This document shows positions 1-8,747 of a stretch of 64,000 nucleotides of DNA, piece after piece. Positions within the stretch are counted from its first letter, which is position 1, and each line of letters starts with the position of its first letter. Position numbers and translations under genes: made by a program. The notes under the pieces were generated by a model. It was given only the letters and a program-made list of their open reading frames with translations, was not told where the DNA came from and searched no databases. Origin of the DNA: Ilyonectria destructans (lineage: Eukaryota > Ascomycota > Sordariomycetes > Hypocreales > Nectriaceae); contig JAHEWK010000004.1 in NCBI GenBank assembly GCA_020740775.1, positions 1,550,001 to 1,614,000 of the forward strand. Direction: 5' to 3'.

Positions 1-2
1 TG

Positions 3-164
3 AGGTTCCCGAGGTTCTTGAAGAAGCGAGAAGATAAAGGGATAGATGAGGCGAGCACGAATGATTTCTTGGCTGGTCTCTGGAGAAAGCAGGAGGCCAA
101 GGCCGTATCAGCACCGGCTGGCCAAGACCAAGCGGTAGAACAGGATGCAGAAGAGGAAGAATAA
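3..164 (+). CDS. C-terminal end of an unidentified protein (partial, enters from left edge)
   Basis: An open frame runs from the left edge to a TAA at 162-164 and gives 53 residues. They begin with a basic stretch (RFPRFLKKRE), continue through DFLAGLWRKQE and end in an acidic tail (DAEEEE). The end is followed by an AT-rich segment that looks like a 3' UTR. The fragment is too short for me to name a family. Support is the clean frame and its protein-like composition only; the rest of the gene lies outside the window. Confidence 0.5.
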   Translation, partial: RFPRFLKKREDKGIDEASTNDFLAGLWRKQEAKAVSAPAGQDQAVEQDAEEEE

Positions 165-267
165 TCAATTGTGTCCATCAGAGGGAGTTGAAGCCTCATT
201 AAACCATGGCGCCAGACTCCCCCAATGCTTGTTTAAGTGCCGTACATGTACATGATAAAACAACATC

Positions 268-636
268 TCATTTTCCAGCATTGAGCTTTTGAGCGATCAG
301 ACTGAAGACGGCAACGGATCCCATAAAGAGTACAGCATTGTAGAACTGTCTGGCATTAGCATAGCGGCGAGCAAAGCAGAGCGGTCACGCATACCGCTCT
401 CCGAGATACCTCTCGCTCCTCGTCAACTGTCCGAGCCTCAGTGAAGAGGCGGCGGAGGTTTGGTAAGCTCGCCTTCGATTGTTGTCAGTCGTGATGGAAG
501 GAGAGTGATGCATGAAGAACAAGTACTTACCATTTTGGGCCAAGTCAGAGTCAAAATTCGATTTTTCGAGACTCGACACCCCTGTGCGGCTCTCTGACTG
601 ACCGTGTGGCTTCCCTGATGAAAAGTCCCCGCACAC
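268..636 (-). CDS. Possible small tail-anchored protein, several exons (tentative)
   Basis: Reading the minus strand toward 268, a terminal exon (349..268) encodes QFYNAVLFMGSVAVFSLIAQ followed by KLNAGK and TGA. This is a single hydrophobic helix at the extreme C-terminus, as in tail-anchored membrane proteins. It is preceded by a well-formed 45-bp intron at 394..350 (GTATGC donor, GCTAAT branch-like site, CAG acceptor). Further upstream is an open frame of SxxE/K-rich sequence with a strong GTAAGT donor near 529; the matching acceptor is uncertain (a GAG near 467 would keep frame). I do not recognise the family and could not fix the start codon, so the 5' boundary is only the limit of the supported frame. 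It would be transcribed divergently from the AP-1 beta gene. Confidence 0.3.
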
Positions 637-1199
637 CCAGTCGAGATCTTGTCCTGCAACCGGTTGGCGAGATGATCTGGTGATGCTTCTGGAATATGGT
701 TGATGTTGAAGCTGTTGTACCTCACTGGCCGAGTCGTGGTGACTAAGCCGACGAATATGGAGACCTGGGCCCCAAAATTGTTAGCGATTGAAGCCACGCT
801 GCACTACAGCGGCAATCAGGCGGAAATTTAAGGTTAGGGGGAGCCTGGGCGCCGCTCACTCCCTCAGTGGTGGAGGTGGACGGACTGCTGGCGGCCTAGA
901 CCTCTGGACCCTATCCTCGTGGCCTTGGCATCTTCAGCGCCGCTGCGTCTGTCTCTCTCCTTTCTACACCTCGTCCCTCGCCACAACGCCGCTTACCCAC
1001 GACACATCTCCGGATCCTGCTCCTCTGTTGGCGGATGCGGGCTCTTGCGCTTGAGACACTCTCCGTGTGCACCATCTAGCGACAACCAACCCGCCTCGGC
1101 CGCCGTCACCGCTCCCTCAGCTCCCCCTCCAGCTCCCCTCCGGCTTGCTGCCGCACCAACTTTCCACGTGCCCCTCCTCGCTCCCGCCGACCCTCGACG
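637..1199. promoter_or_regulatory. Intergenic/5' leader upstream of AP-1 beta
   Basis: This stretch has no convincing gene. The last 250 bases are rich in C and T (for example CTCCCCCTCCAGCTCCCCTC near 1120), typical of a fungal leader just before the start codon. One short upstream ORF lies at 1035-1079. Longer frames here lack family resemblance. Confidence 0.5.
1035..1079 (+). promoter_or_regulatory. Short upstream ORF (14 codons) before AP-1 beta
   Basis: ATG at 1035 opens a 14-codon frame ending in TAG at 1077-1079, about 120 bases before the adaptin start at 1200. It is the only ATG I see between about 830 and 1199. Whether it is transcribed and affects translation is inference. Confidence 0.35.
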
Positions 1200-3702
1200 A
1201 TGGCGGTAAATCGCATTCGCGGCGCCTTTGCCGTGCCTCGTAAGGGCGAGACCTTTGAGCTGCGCGCCGGTCTGGTTTCTCAGTATGCGTACGAGCGCAA
1301 GGAGTCGATCCAGAAGACCATCATGGCCATGACGCTGGGCAAGGATGTGTCAGCTCTGTTCCCCGACGTCCTCAAGAACATTGCCACGGCCGACCTCGAC
1401 CAGAAGAAGCTGGTTTATCTCTACCTGATGTATGTGAACCTATCGGGTTGCTTGGTTCTTGAAGGAATGGCTGCATCGCCAGACATATCCATTCGCTGCA
1501 AGGACAAGGACAATGACAAGGACACGGTAACTAACCCGGCCGACTAGGAACTACGCCAAGTCGCACCCCGACCTTTGTATTCTCGCCGTCAACACCTTCG
1601 TTCAAGACTCAGAAGACCCAAACCCGCTGATAAGAGCTCTGGCGATCCGAACCATGGGCTGTATTAGGGTGGACAAGATGGTCGATTACATGGAGGAACC
1701 CCTGAGGAAGACATTACGAGACGAGTCGCCATACGTTCGAAAGACCGCTGCCATCTGCGTCGCCAAGCTGTTCGATCTCAACCCCGCCATGTGCATAGAG
1801 AACGGCTTCCTCGAAATGCTGCAGGAGCTGATTGGCGATCCCAACCCCATGGTCGTCGCAAACTCGGTCCAGGCCCTTTCCGAGATCACTGAGACAGCAC
1901 CGGAGACGAGGGCCCTCATCATCACGCCCATGACACTGAAGAAGCTGCTCATGGCCCTCAACGAGTGTACTGAGTGGGGTCGAGTTACCATTCTGACGAC
2001 TCTGGCCAACTACCAGACCCAGGACTTGAAGGAGTCGGAGCACATCTGCGAGCGAGTGGCGCCCCAGTTCCAGCACGTCAACCCCAGTGTAGTCCTTGCC
2101 GCCGTCAAGGTTGTCTTCATCCATATGAAGTCTGTCAAGCCCGACTTGGTGAGGTCGTATCTCAAGAAGATGGCTCCTCCTCTAGGTACGTCCGCCAGAA
2201 TCCTGGTGCCTGATGTCCCGTAACTAACCATTTGCAGTTACTCTGGTAGCATCGCAACCCGAGGTCCAATACGTCGCCCTACGAAACATTGATCTCCTAC
2301 TCCAAGCCAAGCCCGATATCCTTAGCAAGGAGATGCGAGTCTTCTTCTGCAAATACACTGACCCTCCATATGTGAAGCTCCAAAAGCTTGAGATTATGGT
2401 GAGAATAGCAAACGAGAACAACTACGAGCAGCTCCTCGCCGAGTTGAAGGAATACGCCCTGGAGGTGGACATGGATTTCGTCAAAAGGGCTGTCAAGGCC
2501 ATTGGTCAGGTGGCCATCAAGATTGAGAGCGCCAGCGAGAAGTGCGTCCGAGCGCTTGAAGACCTGATCTCGACCAAGGTCAACTACGTTGTCCAAGAGG
2601 TCGTTGTCGTCATCAAGGATATTCTGCGGAAATACCCAGGGTACGAGGGAGTGATCCCTACCCTCTGCCAGTACATTGACGAGCTAGACGAGCCCACCGC
2701 TCGTGGATCGCTCATCTGGATTGTTGGAGAGTATGCCGAGAAGATTGATAACGCGGATGAGATTTTGGAGAGCTTCGTGGAGAGCTTCATGGAGGAGTTT
2801 ACTCAGGTTGGTTTTGCCCGACATCATAAGGAACTACGCTGACAAAAAAAAAAACCAGACCCAACTGCAAATATTGACGGCAGTGGTGAAGCTGTTCCTG
2901 AAGAAGCCAGGAAGCAGCCAAGGCCTTGTACAGAAGGTGCTCCAAGCAGCGACGTCGGAGAACGACAACCCAGATATCCGCGACCGAGCGTATGTTTACT
3001 GGCGTCTGCTGTCTACGGACCCAGAGGTTGCCAAGGTATGAGAACCCAAGACAGGTCCCGAGCCCAGCCGCTAATTCAACTCTGCAGAGCATTATACTGT
3101 CTGAGAAGCCCACCATCTCCACCACCATGACCAGCCTACCCCCTGTACTGCTTGAGCAGCTCCTTACCGAGCTCTCGACTCTTGCCTCAGTCTACCACAA
3201 GCCTCCGGAGTCGTTCGTCGGCAAGGGACGCTTCGGTACCGACGAGATCCAGCGCGCTGCCATCCAGGAGCAAAGGCAGAACGCTGAGGAGAACCCCATC
3301 GCTGCATCTGTTGCCGCCATCAATGGATCTGGCAACGCATCGCAGAACAACATCGAGAACCTCCTCGACATTGACTTTGACGGCGCTGCACCCGCGTCCC
3401 AGGAGCAGAACAGCGCCTCCGCGACGCCTGACCGTGTGGCTAGCCCCGCGGCTGGTGCTGCTTCTGGTGGCATGGCCGACATGATGAGCATGTTTGACGC
3501 GCCAGTAACACCGGCGGCTGGAGCTCCGGCTACGGCTCCTGCCGGCGGTATGAACGACTTGATGAACGGATTCGATGGCATGAACTTTGGAGGCTCGTCG
3601 AGCCAGCCGCTGCCGGCGGCGATGCAGCTCCAGCAGACGCAGGGCGGAGCGCCGGCGCAGCAACCGAAGAAGGATAGCGAGGATTTGCTGGGCTTGTTCT
3701 AG
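1200..3702 (+). CDS. apl2: AP-1 clathrin adaptor complex, beta subunit (beta-adaptin)
   Basis: Large subunit of the AP-1 adaptor, which links clathrin to cargo at the trans-Golgi network and endosomes. Five exons are inferred: 1200..1429, 1548..2185, 2238..2806, 2859..3035 and 3088..3702, with GT-AG introns and a CTAAC branch site in intron 1; the product is 742 aa. The N-terminal trunk is highly characteristic: [32 protein letters not shown] and [18 protein letters not shown] are HEAT-like adaptin repeats. The C-terminal third is a low-complexity hinge rich in Ala, Pro and Gly with a clathrin-box-like LLDID and an ending DLLGLF. There is no appendage (ear) domain, as is usual in fungal Apl2, which explains why it is shorter than animal beta1 (about 940 aa). 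The start codon precedes [10 protein letters not shown] and no better in-frame ATG exists. Confidence 0.97.
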
Positions 3703-4102
3703 ATGCGTCGCGCCGAAGAAGCCCCAAGGGGGTTTCTGCTTACACGGAGTACTGAGATGCGCTGGTGGGAAAACATGATTGACACATGGCCGGCCACTGC
3801 GACAGGCGCAAAGAGATGATGACCACCCAAAACCCTTTTTCTGAGTTGAACGCTCGCCAAAATAAAGATGCCCTAATTCCCAATTCTCATATGTGCCCCC
3901 TTGCCATGTGTACCGCGGCATGTCTGGTTATCTGCCCATTGTCGCTTCTGTACGGATATATCTCCATTAAGTTACACCTTCGTCCCTCATCCATCCTTGG
4001 TCCATGTGCTTATTTTCGGCATCGACTTTTCCTTTCTTTTCTGGGCCGCTCTCTATGCAATGTGCTCCGTCGTCGCAACGTCATGTGTTCCCGGTGCAAG
4101 CA
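3703..4102. other. Convergent 3' intergenic region
   Basis: The AP-1 beta gene and the BolA gene end toward each other here. The sequence is T-rich with no credible coding frame and presumably holds both 3' UTRs. Confidence 0.5.
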
Positions 4103-4525
4103 TCATCCCATGACCATGTCTGCCAGCTCAGACTTCTTCGCCTTGTCGCGCTCGTACTCGTCGGGGGTCTGGCACTTTGCAGTCCAGGCGTGGATGGCGG
4201 CGATCTCGTCCTTGAGAGCCGCGTTGACCAGGCGGTGGCGCTTGAGCGAGTTGAGGCCCTGGAACTGGGGCGAGACGATGAGCGAGGTGAAAGCCTGACC
4301 GCAGCCGCCTGAAGTTTTGATTTCCTGTTAGTTGCCGCCTTGCTGGGTCTCGTGCCGCCGCCGTCTTCCGTCTTCGCGGGTTGACGGGGTTTTTGGAGGG
4401 GTCGTTATGGCGGGGTGCCGCCGCAGCGAGGGAAACATACCGGACATGTCCGTGACGGTGACGTGGACGGCTCCGAGGCGCTCGGTGATGGCCTCGCGCA
4501 TGCTCTCTTCGGAGATTTGCGCCAT
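4103..4525 (-). CDS. bol2: BolA-family protein, Bol2/Fra2 type
   Basis: Two exons (4525..4441 and 4308..4103, intron 4440..4309) give a 96-aa single-domain BolA protein. Residues 26-33 read DMSGGCGQ with the conserved cysteine (C31), followed by VSPQFQGLNSLKRHRLVN and the conserved histidine in AAIHAW. In yeast, Fra2/Bol2 partners with the monothiol glutaredoxins Grx3/4, shares a [2Fe-2S] cluster through this Cys/His pair and reports iron status to the iron regulator; family knowledge supports the same role here, in cytosol and nucleus. The ending (KCQTPDEYERDKAKK) resembles Fra2 (KCYTEEEW) more than the mitochondrial Bol1/Bol3 proteins. It is transcribed divergently from NIF3. Confidence 0.93.
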
Positions 4526-4895
4526 GGTTGCAGTCTTCAAAGGCGAGAGCGAGCGGGTTTGAGAGTGGGTTGGCAGAGAAGAAAGAGTTGGGCTTCGGAA
4601 GGGCACCGGCGATGGGATTGATTAGATATCAACCGCCGTGGGGCAATGTCGGCAACTGAATTCAGGTGGGAGGATGGGACAGTGTGGAGAGTGAGCAATT
4701 GACACGGTATGAGCTCATGGGTGCTTTTCGACTTGCTCCTCACTGGAGGAGGGAGCTTAGCTTTTAGACACGGAGCTTTGTCAAACAACGGTCAACTTAC
4801 AAGCAACCGCTTCATAACATCCTGGAAATCGTTGGTCCGCAGCTTCTCTCAACGGCGATTTCAACCTCGAACCTAACTGTTGTTTCCTTCCTGAC
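4526..4895. promoter_or_regulatory. Shared divergent promoter, bol2 / nif3
   Basis: About 370 bases separate the two divergent start codons if NIF3 starts at 4896. No clear TATA box or repeat is visible. It must contain both promoters by position. Confidence 0.4.
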
Positions 4896-6129
4896 ATGCA
4901 GGGCGGCGTTTTGCGGAGGAACCAAAGACTGCTTGCATATTTATCCGTCAGCTTAAGAGGAGCCGGATACTCGACTCGTTCAGCGACACGGTTCATCCGC
5001 CCTCACTTCTACACCAACCCTCCCGTGGTAGCCAGAAGATCTTGTTCTTCCTGCCGCCCTCTCCCGCCTTTCCCACCGAATACGGAGTCCCAATCGCCAA
5101 GCACCACCAACATGGCTGACGTCGGAGCTTGGGGAGCCTGGCAGGTTGAGCCCTCGGCCTTTACCAAGGTCGTTGCGGAGTCGATGCAGAAGCTGTAGGG
5201 TTTATTATCTTATACTTCGTATTCTGAAGACTTGCCGTGCTAAATTGGAACAGGTATCCTGAGGAGCTGGCCGACAAGAAGTGGGATAACGTTGGTCTGC
5301 TGGTGGGCAACTCGGACACTGATTCTCAAAAGAAGAAACCCAGAGTCCTGGTAACCAACGACCTGACCTTCCAGGTCGCCGTTGATGCTATTGGCCAGGG
5401 CGCCAGCGTTATTGTCAGCTACCGTAAGTATTCGTGATAACCTAGGACGACGTCAAGTATTTAACACACTATTTAGACCCCTTCATTTTTAGCGGCCTCA
5501 AGTCCATCACCAACAAGGACCCTCAGCAAGCTACTCTTTTGCACCTCGCAAAGGCTGGTATCGCTGTCTACTGCCCTCACACGGCCGTCGACGCTGCCCC
5601 CGACGGCCTCAACACCTGGCTCGCTGACATCGTCTCCGGCCCGCACAAGAGCGAGCGTTCTGTCGCCATTCCCTGCAGCACCGCGCCACCCTCGCACTCC
5701 CCCGCCGGCTACGGTGCCATCGGACACTTCGACCAGGCCGTGTCCCTGCGCGAGGTGATTCTGCGCCTGGCCGACAAGCTCGGCGGTCTGCGCCATGTCA
5801 TGATTGCCAGCCCAGTTGGCTCCGATGTCAAGACGACCAAGGTCAAGAGCTTCGGCGTGTGCGCCGGCAGCGGCTACGACGTTCTCAAAAACGCCGACGT
5901 CGACCTCATCGTCACCGGCGAGACGAGCCACCACTCCGCGCTGCGGGCCATCCAGCAGGGCCGCACGCTCGTGCAGGTCTTCCACAGCAACTCGGAGCGC
6001 GGCTACCTCAAGGACGTGCTGAAGCCTAAGCTGGAGGAGCAGCTGAGGGCAAGTGTGCCTGATGCGGAGGTGCTGTTGAGCGAGTATGACAAGGACCCAT
6101 TTACCATCTTGGATGTGCAGGAATTGTAG
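4896..6129 (+). CDS. nif3: NIF3 family protein (NGG1-interacting factor 3 / GTP cyclohydrolase I type 2-like)
   Basis: Three exons: 4896..5194, 5254..5423 and 5477..6129. The conserved core begins near MADVGAWG (ATG at 5112, strong context) and gives 301 aa. An in-frame upstream ATG at 4896 would add 72 residues rich in Arg, Ser and hydrophobics with no acidic residue in the first 50, which looks like a mitochondrial presequence (total 373 aa). Family hallmarks include WDNVGLLVG, YHPFIFSGLK, CPHTAVDAAPDGLNTWLA, CAGSGYDVL, VTGETSHHSALRA and VFHSNSERGYL; the His and Glu residues are the metal ligands of the family. Yeast Nif3 is reported in mitochondria, but the biochemical role of eukaryotic NIF3 proteins remains uncertain. 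I annotate the longer form because the extension is open and presequence-like; the shorter start is equally possible. Confidence 0.9.
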
Positions 6130-6241
6130 TGTTGTACAAGCAACGAGATTGGCGTTAAGAGGAGTCGTGGAGCGACGTATCGTGGTGTAGAGGCCAAACT
6201 CTGGAGTTGAGGTTGGATTCCCCTGCATCATAGACAGGGAG

Positions 6242-6275
6242 CAAAAGAAGACCAAAAGAAGACCAAAAGAAGAGC
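6242..6275. repeat. Short tandem repeat, 12-bp unit (CAAAAGAAGAC)n
   Basis: About three near-perfect copies of a purine-rich 12-mer lie between the convergent NIF3 and Vps51 ends, followed by repeated GCATTGG words up to 6300. Confidence 0.7.
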
Positions 6276-6320
6276 ATTGGAGAGCATTGGCAACATTGGG
6301 TATCTATATCTGTTTGTGCA

Positions 6321-7343
6321 TTACCGTCCATCCTTGGACATTCGCCCGTCCTTGGATAATCGTCCATCCTTGGACAACCGTCCGTCTTTGGACAATCTCC
6401 CGTCCTTGGACACGCGTGTATCTGTTGACGATCGTTCACTCACTGCGCTCGCAATACTCTCCTCCTGCCGTAACACTTCATCGCCCTCCTCCAGACACTC
6501 CTCGACATCCTGGCCGCCGACGCCCTTCTCCTTCCACGCCACCAGCAACCGCCGCGGCATCTCCCAGTCTTTGCGCGCCTGCTCGAGCTTGCCCTCCTTG
6601 ACCAGGTTCCGCAGCCGCTCCGGCATCCCGAGCACCTCGGCGGCTAGCTCCCGTGTGCGCTGCTTGCGCAGCTCCGCCTCGCGCTTCTTGCCTTGCTCCG
6701 AGTCTGGCGGGGGGACCGACGCTCGGAGGGCATCGCGGATGGACGAGGCTTGGGTGTAGATTTGGGCGATGGCGGGATCGAGGGTTGAGGCCATGGGGTT
6801 CAGGGGGTCCATGTTTGCTCGCATCTGTTATGGATATCCTGGTTAGCCTGTGATGGAATCATGACATGTGGGCAGCAAGCGTACCTTGCGAATCGTCTCC
6901 GTCGCCGTAATCAGCTTGCTGTAGTTGTCGTACACGAGAGCCTTCTTCTCGGCATCTAGCGCGCGAACCTCGCCCACAACCCGCGTGTACAGCCGCAGCA
7001 GCTCCTCCAGGCTGCTCCGCGTGGCCACCTTGGTAACATAGTCCTCGGCGTCAAAGTCCTCGGCGTCGATGTCGCTGGTCGGCACCTCGGAGTCCGGCAG
7101 GTCGATGCGCGGCGCCGAGGCCCGGAGGTTGTAGTATTCGCGGAGGGCGGCGCGGTTGGCCCGCTTCGGCACCGGCTGCTGCAGTTGCTGGGCGCCCAGC
7201 GCGGGGGACGCCGGGAAGGACGCCGAGGAGGATTGGCCGAGGACGGGCGAGGCGACGGCGGAACGGGAGATTTCGAGGGAAGGGCGCGTGGAGGAGTTGG
7301 GCGTGCGCCGCGGGGGTTCGCGGGGGGAGGCGATGGTTGACAT
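6321..7343 (-). CDS. vps51: Vps51/Vps67 family subunit of the GARP tethering complex
   Basis: Two exons (7343..6885 and 6824..6321, a 60-bp intron) encode 320 aa. GARP tethers endosome-derived vesicles at the trans-Golgi network, and Vps51 is its small subunit that binds the SNARE Tlg1. The N-terminal third is Ser/Pro/Arg-rich and disordered. It is followed by RAALREYYNLRAS, then a helical Vps51 core across the splice junction (VYDNYSKLITATETIRK joined to MRANMDPLNPM). A basic, Glu-rich coiled-coil region follows (EQGKKREAELRKQRTRELA). The tail is unusual: five consecutive copies of [VLM]SKDGR end the protein at the stop codon, encoded by an 18-bp tandem repeat. The first 50 bases upstream of the start are a long purine tract on the plus strand. 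Confidence 0.9.
6324..6414. repeat. 18-bp coding minisatellite in Vps51 C-terminus
   Basis: Five degenerate 18-base units on the plus strand (consensus CGTCCNTCCTTGGACAAT) encode, on the minus strand, five SKDGR hexapeptides immediately before the stop codon. Confidence 0.85.
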
Positions 7344-7803
7344 TGTGAAGGGTATGAAAGGAGAGACAAAGAAGAAGAAGGAGAAGAAGAAGAGGAGGAG
7401 AGGAAGAAGACAGGGAGGGTAAAGCGACGGTTGGTGATGCTTCCTTGGTGGTTTGGTGGTTTACTGTGTTCCTGGAGGCCGTCAGCAAGGCTAAGGTGAC
7501 ACGGTACGACTGCGTTAGTGGCCACCCCCCTGGAGCTGCAGGGGACGCAGGGGGGCGTGGGGTCATTAAATTTGCCTTTTAGGGGATCTGCCCCGTTTTC
7601 AGCCGCCTGGAAACGTCATGGCTCAGCGAGGCTGAGAGCTGTTACCCCACTGTGCGACTTTCACATGGGAGCTCAAGCCCACCTAAGCTCAAGCTCTGAG
7701 CTCCGCCTCTGGTTCATCTACTTTCTGTTTTGTCAACACCACAATCCAGCATCATGACAACGCAATAACACCCGCTCAAGCCAACACCGCACCGCACAAC
7801 GCA
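7344..7803. promoter_or_regulatory. Divergent promoter vps51 / rmi1 with purine tract 7367-7419
   Basis: This 460-bp divergent intergenic region contains an almost pure GA tract at 7367-7419, a CT-rich tract when read toward Vps51, just upstream of that start codon. Such pyrimidine-rich leaders are common in fungal promoters. No coding potential is seen. Confidence 0.5.
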
Positions 7804-8556
7804 ATGGACCTCACCAGCCAACTCCGCGCTGCCATCCTCGCCCAATCCCTCCCCTACCCGTCGACCGGCTTCCTCAACTCCCTCACAACCGCCCGCTCCC
7901 CGCCCCCGCCACTGCCGTCGCTGGTCGCAACCGCCAAAGCCCGCCTGCTCGCCGCCGACCTGTCGTCCTCGTCCCTGTTCAACGTGGGCTCTCTGCCGAG
8001 CTTCCCGCCGGGCGTCGATGCGGCCGCCACGCGCGAGCTCCGCCTGCCGCGCGCCGTGCATGTGCAAGTCGTCGACGTCGAGAACCTCTCGCTGAGCCGC
8101 TGGGAGCAGATCGAGGAGCTGGAGGCTGTGGAGCGCGGGGAGACGACGCGCGGGCGGGAGGTTATCCGCGTCACCGCCGAGGACGAGAATGAGAATGGCG
8201 AAAGCAGTGCGCAGACGCAGACGCAGCGGCCATCTACGCGAACACCGACCTCGACGGGCATTCGTCCCGCCGGCAAGAACGCAACGCACCGGCTCACGCT
8301 ACAGGATTGCAAGGGCACAAAGGTGTATGCGATTGAGCTGAAACGCATGGATAGTATTGGTGTTGGCAAAACCCAGATGGGCGAGAAGCTGCTCCTAAAG
8401 GCCGGCACGGTGATAGCACGCGGAACGATATTGCTAGAACCGGACAAGTGCGTCATGTTGGGCGGCAAGGTCGAGGCGTGGCAGAGGGTGTGGATGGATG
8501 GGAGGTTGGGGAGACTTCGCGAGACCGTCAACCAAGACGAAACGCATCGCTCGTGA
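7804..8556 (+). CDS. rmi1: RecQ-mediated genome instability protein 1 (Rmi1)
   Basis: Single exon of 250 aa. Rmi1 is the OB-fold partner of Sgs1/BLM helicase and Top3 and stimulates dissolution of double Holliday junctions in the nucleus. The C-terminal half carries the family signature: THRLTLQDCKGTKVYAIELK, then GVGKTQMGEKLLLKAGTV and ARGTILLEPDKCVMLGGKVEAW, the DUF1767/OB-fold core. The N-terminal 60 residues are the helical part, with Pro- and Ser-rich linkers. A Thr/Gln-rich low-complexity insertion lies around residues 125-155. The length is close to yeast Rmi1 (241 aa). It is convergent with Ski3, only about 190 bp away. Confidence 0.92.
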   Translation: MDLTSQLRAAILAQSLPYPSTGFLNSLTTARSPPPPLPSLVATAKARLLAADLSSSSLFNVGSLPSFPPGVDAAATRELRLPRAVHVQVVDVENLSLSRWEQIEELEAVERGETTRGREVIRVTAEDENENGESSAQTQTQRPSTRTPTSTGIRPAGKNATHRLTLQDCKGTKVYAIELKRMDSIGVGKTQMGEKLLLKAGTVIARGTILLEPDKCVMLGGKVEAWQRVWMDGRLGRLRETVNQDETHRS

Positions 8557-8747
8557 GAGGATAAGATTTTGGAGACTTGGGAGGTGCAGCGTTTATAGAG
8601 TGATACCCCTATTTTTCATAATTGATGGTTTTCATATACATGGCGGCTTACAGTAAAGACGCCATTTTACAAGACTATTTTTCATATCCGGCTGGTCTAT
8701 CCTCTTGAAATAGTCATGGCCTCGTTACATCATCCAACAGATGCCAT

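Noticed and set aside
5473..6255. 260-codon minus-strand frame over NIF3 exon 3
   Set aside because: It lies antisense to a well-supported conserved protein; the open frame follows from GC-rich third positions.
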